Part shown: positions 7,787-14,069 of the stretch, one piece after another
Position numbering within the stretch: position 1 is the first letter of the stretch
Layout: every line of letters starts with the position of its first letter
NCBI GenBank assembly: GCA_021160155.1
Contig: JAGHDB010000178.1
Coordinates: 1 to 15,735 of the forward strand
Source of the DNA: Bacteroidales bacterium
Lineage (GTDB): Bacteria > Bacteroidota > Bacteroidia > Bacteroidales > UBA12481
Reading direction: 5' to 3'
Length of the DNA stretch: 15,735 bases
Translations under genes and position numbers: made by a program
Notes under the pieces: generated by a model
Seen by the model: only the letters and a program-made list of their open reading frames with translations
Told to the model about the DNA's origin: nothing
Databases searched by the model: none

Positions 7787-8747
7787 TCGAATCCCGGATA
7801 GGCGTTTGCGGCAGATTTAATTCTTTGATCGCTTTCCAGGGAGTATAATAATTGCGGATACTTAATATCCGGGCAAAAGTGAAGTTAAATCCGAAAAACG
7901 GATGGAAAAATTCAATTACCGATCCGATCAATCCGGCCACACAGAAAAGTCCCCTCGGAACCAAAACGAATTTTTGACGGATCCCGTTGACTTCGTTGGC
8001 CAGGGTTAAAAACTGCTGATAGGTCATATTTTCATTGCATACCAGATAACGTTCGCCCCGTTTCCCCTGGTGTATAGCTTCACAGGCGGCAAAAGCCACA
8101 TCCCGCACATCCACAAAATTTTTGCCTCCCCTGCTGATGACGGCCCGTTTTTCTTTCCGGTAAAGCAACAGGATCCGGCCTGAACTGGGTTTACTGTCAC
8201 CCGGACCAATCAAAAAAGTGGGATTCAGGATGATGGCATTCAATCCGTTCGTTCGAACTGCCTCCAGAACCAGCTGCTCCCCCTCAAGTTTTGTAGCAGC
8301 ATATCCCGAATGGCGGAACAGGGGAGTTATGGGCTGTAACTCATCGGCCGGATGTGCCCGGGATCCGTACCCTATGGTGTTTGAAGTGCTGATATGAACC
8401 AACCGCTTCACCCCGTGGGTCACACAGGCGCGAACAACATAACCGGTTGCAGTCACGTTGACCGGCCGGTAATAACTCTTCCGGTTGGGTACCGGTCCCG
8501 TATTAGCCGCTGCATGGATCACTACATCACAACCGTCGACAGCCCGGTCAACTGTCTGCTCATCCAGAATTCCTCCCTTGATAAGCTCGAAATCCGTCCC
8601 CTCCAGTCCTTTCATATTGGCTGATTCCCGCACCAGAATTCTGACCGGGATTCCCCGTTTGTTCAACTCCCTGACAATATTGGATCCCAATAAACCATTG
8701 GCACCGGTAACCAAAACCAAACGGGGCTTAAAATCCTCGTGATTCAT
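7734..8747 (-). CDS. NAD(P)-dependent extended SDR (epimerase/reductase family)
   Basis: This is a 337-residue cytoplasmic oxidoreductase when started at the ATG at 8747 (MNHEDFKPRLVLVTGANG). An upstream ATG at 8846 would add 33 residues that do not fit the family and would reach into the next gene's leader. The Rossmann loop is TGANGLLG with Gly15, Gly18 and Gly21. The catalytic pair is YAATK, Tyr149 and Lys153, with a STSNT serine segment before it. The C-terminal part, with WKAIKELNLPQTPIRDSIRD and a final WF..GYL, resembles the dihydroflavonol-reductase-like/HpnA-like group of COG0451. The substrate is not readable: sugar nucleotides, hydroxysteroid-like compounds or small carbonyls are all possible. 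It is monocistronic, divergent from the M14 gene, and its 3' end overlaps the LolA-like gene by 53 bases. Confidence 0.9.
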   Translation of the reverse strand: MNHEDFKPRLVLVTGANGLLGSNIVRELNKRGIPVRILVRESANMKGLEGTDFELIKGGILDEQTVDRAVDGCDVVIHAAANTGPVPNRKSYYRPVNVTATGYVVRACVTHGVKRLVHISTSNTIGYGSRAHPADELQPITPLFRHSGYAATKLEGEQLVLEAVRTNGLNAIILNPTFLIGPGDSKPSSGRILLLYRKEKRAVISRGGKNFVDVRDVAFAACEAIHQGKRGERYLVCNENMTYQQFLTLANEVNGIRQKFVLVPRGLFCVAGLIGSVIEFFHPFFGFNFTFARILSIRNYYTPWKAIKELNLPQTPIRDSIRDAMQWFSTHGYLDRH

Positions 8748-8835
8748 TTGGTTAAAATACAAAAAAAAAGAATCTGTTATATAGCATTGGATAATTATCT
8801 GCTTTTTTGCAATTTTCCTGTTTAAGAATAAATCA

Positions 8836-8881
8836 ATGAAAATCAAAAAAACAATTCATTACACTTTCCATTGTCACCATG
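8836..8881 (+). other. Probable frameshift at an A7 run in the M14 signal peptide
   Basis: An ATG at 8836 is followed by AAAATC and a run of seven A (8845-8851). In its own frame it does not join the peptidase. Removing one A from the run gives MKIKKQFITLSIVTMIAC and runs straight into the peptidase frame. That is a classic signal peptide: a basic start, then a hydrophobic core. As written, the peptidase frame has a TGA at 8837-8839 and the first ATG only at 8879, in the middle of the hydrophobic core. The cause may be a real indel, slippage or a base-calling error. Confidence 0.75.
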
Positions 8882-10480
8882 ATTGCCTGCCCGGCACTAC
8901 TCAAATCCCAGCAGCGGGCAGGATTTCCGGACGCCCTTTTTACCCGGGCCGAAAAATCACAGTACACTGAAACTTCACTCAGTCGTGATGTCAGGGAATT
9001 TGTCAACACACTTGACCGGCTCAGCGACCTGGTCTCGGTTGAAACCACCGGCACCAGCAAGGGGGGTAATCCCCTGCAACTGGTGATCCTGGCCAGGCCG
9101 GGGATCTCCACACCTGACGAGGCCCATGCTTCCGGTAAACCGGTGGTCTATATTGAAGCCAATATTCATGCCGGGGAGGTTGAAGGAAAAGAAGCCGTAT
9201 TGCAGTTGATGCGTGAAATTGCCTTTGGTCCAAAAACCTATCTTCTTGATAATCAGATTATTCTTTTCTGTCCGAATTTTAATCCGGATGGCAACGACAA
9301 ATTGGGCGAAAACCGTCCTTCGCAGGACGGGAGTCCGAAATTAACCGGAGTCAGGTCTTCGGGTGAAGGACTGGATCTGAACCGTGAAGGGATGAAACTT
9401 GAAGCCATTGAAGTCAAGGCACTGGTCAAAAACGTATTTCTCCGCTGGGATCCGGTACTTTTTATGGATATGCATACCGATAACGGCTCGTGGCATGGGT
9501 ATGCCGTCAATTTTGCCCCGTCATTCCATACAGTTGGGCAACCTGAAGTAACCCAGTATACCAGAAAACTTTTGCAGGCGGCTGAAGACCGGATCACCGA
9601 AAGATCCGGTGTGCCTGCCTGGTGGCACGGTTATTACCGTGTACAGCGCAACGGTCAGGCAAAATATACTGCCTACAGCCACCTGCCCCGTTATCTGGTT
9701 AATTCAGTGGGCTTACGCAACCGGATGGGTATCCTGAGTGAAACCTTCGCCCACATGAATTTTGAAAAGAGAGTCTGGTCGAACTACCTGGAGGTTGAAT
9801 CAATCCTCGAATATACCAACGATCATGCCGGTGAAATAGTAAAACTGATCCGCGATGCCGACCGTAAAACCGTAGAAACGATCAAATCCAATGACGGTAC
9901 ACTTGAAAAAGGTGTACGGTACAAACTGACCACCACACCGGATACCGTTTCGATACTGGTGCGTGAAACAAAACCCTATACCGACCGGCGGGGCAGGCGT
10001 CGAAGCAAACCAACCGGGAGAACTTACTGGAAAGACTCCGTCCTGCTGTACAACTCATTTGAACCGGTCAAAAAAAGCAAAGTTCCCCGTGCCTACCTGA
10101 TCCCGGCCGTGCAAACCGATGCCATCCAAAAACTGCAGGAACACGGGATCACCCTGACCCAACTGAACCGCCGGGCCCGTTTCACCGGTGAAGAGTACCG
10201 GATAACCGGAATTCAACAAAACAAAAGAGCTGCATACGGCGGTCATAAATCTTTAACCCTTACAGGATCATTCTTTCCGGCCAAAAGAACCTTTCCGGCA
10301 GGTACTTACCTGCTCGATATGGCCCAGCCGCTGGCATGGCTGGCCTTTTACCTGCTCGAACCGGAATCGGATGACGGACTGGTTTACTGGAATTATTTCG
10401 ACCATCCGCTGCTGGATCAGGGAAAGAAAAAACAGACTTATCCCGTCTTTAAACTGTTTAAATTACCGGATAATCTTTAA
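8879..10480 (+). CDS. M14-family zinc carboxypeptidase, signal peptide apparently frameshifted
   Basis: This is a metallopeptidase of 533 residues from the first in-frame ATG. Zinc ligands are visible as NIHAGEVEGKEA (His97, Glu100) and DMHTD (His199). The expected catalytic glutamate is Glu288 in GILSETFAH. RAGFPDALFTRAEKSQYTET at the N-terminus marks the mature end of a group of secreted Bacteroidota M14 proteins. The start at 8879 is the only possible ATG in this frame but leaves half a signal peptide; the natural start is probably 8836, broken by one extra A. If repaired, the enzyme would be periplasmic or, if Cys4 of the present reading (MIAC) is a lipobox cysteine, a lipoprotein. Its stop overlaps that of the NhaC gene on the other strand by four bases. 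Some M14 enzymes (MpaA) cut wall peptides, which would suit the neighbours, but the specificity is not shown here. Confidence 0.88.
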   Translation: MIACPALLKSQQRAGFPDALFTRAEKSQYTETSLSRDVREFVNTLDRLSDLVSVETTGTSKGGNPLQLVILARPGISTPDEAHASGKPVVYIEANIHAGEVEGKEAVLQLMREIAFGPKTYLLDNQIILFCPNFNPDGNDKLGENRPSQDGSPKLTGVRSSGEGLDLNREGMKLEAIEVKALVKNVFLRWDPVLFMDMHTDNGSWHGYAVNFAPSFHTVGQPEVTQYTRKLLQAAEDRITERSGVPAWWHGYYRVQRNGQAKYTAYSHLPRYLVNSVGLRNRMGILSETFAHMNFEKRVWSNYLEVESILEYTNDHAGEIVKLIRDADRKTVETIKSNDGTLEKGVRYKLTTTPDTVSILVRETKPYTDRRGRRRSKPTGRTYWKDSVLLYNSFEPVKKSKVPRAYLIPAVQTDAIQKLQEHGITLTQLNRRARFTGEEYRITGIQQNKRAAYGGHKSLTLTGSFFPAKRTFPAGTYLLDMAQPLAWLAFYLLEPESDDGLVYWNYFDHPLLDQGKKKQTYPVFKLFKLPDNL

Positions 10481-11862
10481 ATCCATAACCCGGCAACGAC
10501 AAACAAAATAATTGCCCCGGTAGCAGAAATCAGTGCATAAGGCAGTTGCGTCTCAACATGCCTCACCACATTAATTTTAGCCGATACACCGGTGATCACT
10601 GAAGTATCTGAGAAAGGCGAAGTATTGTCACCGAAAACCCCGCCGCTGATACAGGCTGCAAACATCAATGGTAAAGGAATACCCATAGCCATTGCAACCG
10701 GGATAGCCAGGGGCACCATGATACTGAAGGTACCGTAAGAGGTACCTGTAGAGAATGAGATCAGGCAACTGACCAGAAAAAATAGGGCGGGTAATAAAAA
10801 AACCGGAAAATGTCCTTTGGCCAGTCCGGCAATATACATTCCCGTACCCAGTTGTTTGCACAAACTCCCCAATGTCAATGCCAATGCCAATAAAATACCG
10901 ATCTCTGCAAATTCACCCAATCCCGAATAGATGGTTTTCTCAATAGGTGGCCGTTTTGCTTTTTCCCTGAACATCAACATAATCACTAAAACCAGGATCG
11001 CTACAATAACCGCGTAAAAAACCGAAGCCGTTCCCTCTCCTTCAATCAGACGGCCACCCCCGGTAATCCACAGGCTAAGCAACATCGTAACAACCATAAC
11101 CACTACCGGAATGATCACATACCAGGCTTTACCGGCAGAATGGCTTAATAGCGACGGATCTTCCTCTGTAACAGTTGAAACATCATGTGAAACAGGATAC
11201 TTTCTCATGGCCCCCAAATTCCATCCAAACAGCATGGTCAGCAGAACCATAACCAGGCTCAGAATACAGTAGAAATTCAGCGGCATAGCCCTGACCACCA
11301 GTTCAAAAGGACGATCAATACCCTGGCCTGACAACAGGGTCATATAAAAAGCTCCCCAGCTGTTAACCACAACCAGGGCAATAAAATTAATGCTGATGGT
11401 ATGCAGAAAATAAGCCATCTTCTCACGTGAGATCCCCAAACGGTCGTAGAGCGGACCTACCGTCGTTCCGTTGACCAGTATATTGCTGTAATTTTCTAAC
11501 AACATGAACAGACCGATCAGCCAGGTTAACAGATATATGTGTCTTTTTTTATGCAGTTTTTTCGACTCCAGATACGAGACCATCCCACTAAATCCCCCGG
11601 ATTTTTCCATCAGTTTGATCAGCCCTCCTACCAATACCCCGAAAAGAATTAACTGTAAATTACTGCGATCCCCGGCTACCCGTATCACCTGATCCAGATA
11701 CTCAAAAAAGAATCCCCATTTTGAAACGGATAAGATCAACACCCCGGTAAGTCCGCCCGCCAGCAACGCCGGAATAATCTTTTTTTTCCAGAGGGCCAGA
11801 CCCAGAGCAATCAGAGGAGGCAATAGCGACAACCATCCGAAATGGCCTGTAACTTCCATCAT
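10477..11862 (-). CDS. NhaC-family Na+/H+ antiporter or sodium-coupled carrier
   Basis: This is a 461-residue inner-membrane protein with about eleven to twelve hydrophobic segments spread along its length. The family signature is GDNTSPFSDTSVITG around Asp412 and Asp419, preceded by FSTGTSYGTFSIMVPLAIPV, both characteristic of the NhaC/COG1757 carriers. The start may be 11862 or the adjacent ATG at 11859. Members include Na+/H+ antiporters and carriers that exchange organic acids or amino acids with ions. It is the last gene of the minus-strand operon, 39 bases after the PLP enzyme. I therefore infer that it moves a substrate or product of that pathway rather than only balancing sodium; the sequence does not prove this. 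Convergent with the M14 gene, sharing four bases at the stops. Confidence 0.9.
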   Translation of the reverse strand: MMEVTGHFGWLSLLPPLIALGLALWKKKIIPALLAGGLTGVLILSVSKWGFFFEYLDQVIRVAGDRSNLQLILFGVLVGGLIKLMEKSGGFSGMVSYLESKKLHKKRHIYLLTWLIGLFMLLENYSNILVNGTTVGPLYDRLGISREKMAYFLHTISINFIALVVVNSWGAFYMTLLSGQGIDRPFELVVRAMPLNFYCILSLVMVLLTMLFGWNLGAMRKYPVSHDVSTVTEEDPSLLSHSAGKAWYVIIPVVVMVVTMLLSLWITGGGRLIEGEGTASVFYAVIVAILVLVIMLMFREKAKRPPIEKTIYSGLGEFAEIGILLALALTLGSLCKQLGTGMYIAGLAKGHFPVFLLPALFFLVSCLISFSTGTSYGTFSIMVPLAIPVAMAMGIPLPLMFAACISGGVFGDNTSPFSDTSVITGVSAKINVVRHVETQLPYALISATGAIILFVVAGLWI

Positions 11863-11901
11863 ATCTGTTTGGTTATATACTTTATATCAAATAGTTACGA
11901 A

Positions 11902-12879
11902 TTACTGAAATAATGAGATCGTTCCTCCTGTATGCCAGAACAGTACCCGGTCATCCGGCTTGAAAAAACCCTCCCGGGCATAATGAATAATCGCTGAAGC
12001 CGCTTTGGCAGTATAGAAATGATCCACCAGGATACCTTCCTGTTCGGAAAACAGTTTTTCGGCTTCAAGAGAAGCAGCCGTGGGTATGCCATATCCCTCT
12101 CCGATGAACCGGTCGTCAACCGATAATTGATCCTCGTCAAACATGGGATCCATTTTAAGATGTTTCATTACCGGGGTACTGATGGTCACGATCTTCTCTT
12201 TTAACTCTCTTTCGGAAGTATCGGCACTAATCCCGATGATCCGGGGATCTATTTCAAACAATCTCTTCCCCACCTCCAGTCCGGATTGAGTACCTCCCGA
12301 TGAAGAGGGATGAAAAATATAGTCGAACTTTATACCCAACTGCTGCTGCTGTTGCTTTAATTCACCCATGGCCCGGATAAAACCCGGTAATCCCACCTCG
12401 TCAGAAGCTCCCAGCGGGATTACCAATACCTTATGGCCAAGGGCCCGCTGGTCATCAGCCAGTTTTTCCATCTTTTCCTGCCGTTCTTCCCGGGTTGACA
12501 CGAAATGTACTTCGGCCCCTATTTTAAAATCAATCAATAAATTCCCGGTTGGCCGGGCCGGTGGCACACCGTTCAGCACCAGGATCACCCTGAACCCGAA
12601 CCGCAGGGCGGCATGTGCCGTGGTTCGGGCATGGTTCGACTGTAATCCGCCGCAGGTAATGAGTGTATCTGCGCCCAGGCGCCGCGCCTCCGCAAAGACA
12701 TACTCCAGTTTTCGCAATTTATTACCCCATACCAGAGGCCCGATATAATCGTCGTGTTTGACATACAATGCGGGCATCCCGGGTACCACGGTCTCTATCC
12801 GCCCGCAACGGTGAACCGGGGTTTGAAGCGGTGCAATCTCCATCCGGGGTATCTGTTGAAAAAGTTCAAAAGAGGTCAT
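11902..12879 (-). CDS. PLP-dependent D-cysteine desulfhydrase/ACC deaminase family enzyme
   Basis: This is a 325-residue cytoplasmic fold-type II PLP enzyme without signal peptide. GNKLRKLEY holds the expected PLP lysine, Lys54; GGLQSNHARTTAHAA is the substrate-binding serine/asparagine loop; SSSGGTQSG is the phosphate loop. Two positions are reported to separate ACC deaminases (Glu and Leu) from D-cysteine desulfhydrases. Here the C-terminal motif reads HTGG (Thr) and the YGIPTAAS region lacks the Glu. This favours a D-amino-acid lyase such as D-cysteine desulfhydrase (D-cysteine to pyruvate, ammonia and sulfide) over ACC deaminase. The gene starts 18 bases after the epimerase stop and precedes the NhaC gene, so it sits in the murein-peptide operon. 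The true substrate may be another D-amino acid or a derivative. Confidence 0.88.
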   Translation of the reverse strand: MTSFELFQQIPRMEIAPLQTPVHRCGRIETVVPGMPALYVKHDDYIGPLVWGNKLRKLEYVFAEARRLGADTLITCGGLQSNHARTTAHAALRFGFRVILVLNGVPPARPTGNLLIDFKIGAEVHFVSTREERQEKMEKLADDQRALGHKVLVIPLGASDEVGLPGFIRAMGELKQQQQQLGIKFDYIFHPSSSGGTQSGLEVGKRLFEIDPRIIGISADTSERELKEKIVTISTPVMKHLKMDPMFDEDQLSVDDRFIGEGYGIPTAASLEAEKLFSEQEGILVDHFYTAKAASAIIHYAREGFFKPDDRVLFWHTGGTISLFQ

Positions 12880-12897
12880 ACAAAGTGTTTTTTCAGT

Positions 12898-14067
12898 TTA
12901 GGATTTTATTTTTTTTATTCCGATACCGGGCCGGTCAAACAGAGTGACCTTCCCGTTCACAATCTTCATCCCGTCAAACAGATCATTGCCGATCAGAAGA
13001 TTACCATCCAGATCGGCCCAGTCGGCCATCGGCGAAAGCTGGGCAGCGGCCGAAATGGCACACGAAGTTTCGGTCATACAGCCCAGCATGACTTTCATCT
13101 GCTGCGCCCGGGCCAAAGTCACCATTTCCCGGGCCTCCCACATGCCCGTGCATTTCATCAGTTTAATATTAACCCCCGAATAAACCTGGTATGCATCGAT
13201 CAAATCATTCAAACCCTGAATCGCCTCGTCGCCGATAACCGGCAGGGGCGAGTGCTGGGTCAGCCAGGCATTATCATCGGGCCGGTCACGGGGCATGGGC
13301 TGTTCCACAAAAACCACACCCTGCTCTTTTAACCAGTAGATCATCTCCAGGGCCTTCTTCCGGTCGGTCCATCCCTGATTGATATCCACGCAAAGGGGTA
13401 CCCGGGTCACCGAGCGGATCGTCTTGATCATCATTTTATCCGTATCTCGACCCAGTTTGACTTTTAATATCTTGTACGGAGCCGCTTCCAGAGTCTTTTG
13501 ACGAACCACTTCAGCAGTATCCATCCCGATGGTGAAAGAGGTATCCGGAGTTTTTTCCGCACTCAATCCCCAGATCTTATACCAGGGTTGTTTCATAATC
13601 TTACCGGTCAGGTCATGCAGCGCGATATCTACCGAAGCTTTGGCAGCAGGATTGCCGGGTGCAATACGATCAACATACTCCAGGATCTCCTCCATCCTGA
13701 ACGGGTCGGAAAACCGGGTCAGATCCACTTTTGAAAGAAAAGCCGTAGCCGTTTGATGCGATTCTCCCAGATAGGGCGGCATAGAGGCCTCTCCATAGCC
13801 CGTAAAACCCTCATACTCAATCCGTGTCAACATTACCGGCGTGGTAGTCCGTGAACTGTTGGCAAGCGTAAAGGTATGCTTCAGTTGTAACACATAAGGT
13901 TCAAAAAAAAGCTTCAATGTTTTATCCCCCCCTCCGGATGATCGAGGAGGATTGCCGGGGGTTGCCAAACCGGCACCGGTAACGCTGCGGGATAACAACG
14001 GTGAAAAAGCAGCTGCCATGGTTGCCGCCATACCCTGCCTGATGAAATTTCTTCTGTTGCTTTTCAT
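12898..14067 (-). CDS. Tat-exported dipeptide epimerase (L-Ala-D/L-Glu type, enolase superfamily)
   Basis: This 389-residue enzyme is predicted to interconvert L-Ala-D-Glu and L-Ala-L-Glu released from peptidoglycan stems. It has the full catalytic set: the KVK motif with Lys202 and Lys204; metal ligands Asp228 (VDINQGW), Glu255 (VEQP) and Asp280 (IGDEA); the opposite base Lys302 (NIKLMK); and the DLDG signature Asp352/Asp354 that binds the dipeptide amino group. The N-terminus MKSNRRNFIRQGMAATMAAA is a twin-arginine signal, so the folded enzyme would work outside the cytoplasm, unlike the cytoplasmic E. coli and Bacillus enzymes. I chose the ATG at 14067, two bases after the stop of the NlpC/P60 gene; the ATG at 14082 would place five residues before the Tat signal and overlap that gene. 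Dipeptide specificity is by motif, and other L-Ala-X dipeptides remain possible. Confidence 0.9.
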   Translation of the reverse strand: MKSNRRNFIRQGMAATMAAAFSPLLSRSVTGAGLATPGNPPRSSGGGDKTLKLFFEPYVLQLKHTFTLANSSRTTTPVMLTRIEYEGFTGYGEASMPPYLGESHQTATAFLSKVDLTRFSDPFRMEEILEYVDRIAPGNPAAKASVDIALHDLTGKIMKQPWYKIWGLSAEKTPDTSFTIGMDTAEVVRQKTLEAAPYKILKVKLGRDTDKMMIKTIRSVTRVPLCVDINQGWTDRKKALEMIYWLKEQGVVFVEQPMPRDRPDDNAWLTQHSPLPVIGDEAIQGLNDLIDAYQVYSGVNIKLMKCTGMWEAREMVTLARAQQMKVMLGCMTETSCAISAAAQLSPMADWADLDGNLLIGNDLFDGMKIVNGKVTLFDRPGIGIKKIKS

Positions 14068-14069
14068 TA

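Noticed and set aside
8748..8846. Longer N-terminus for the SDR gene from the ATG at 8846
   Set aside because: The extra 33 residues precede the usual SDR start and overlap the leader of the divergent M14 gene; the ATG at 8747 sits at the expected distance from the glycine-rich loop.
12754..13332. A 192-residue plus-strand open frame
   Set aside because: It lies opposite the dipeptide epimerase and the start of the PLP gene, is rich in His, Pro and Gly, and shows no domain. The minus-strand genes carry full catalytic motifs.
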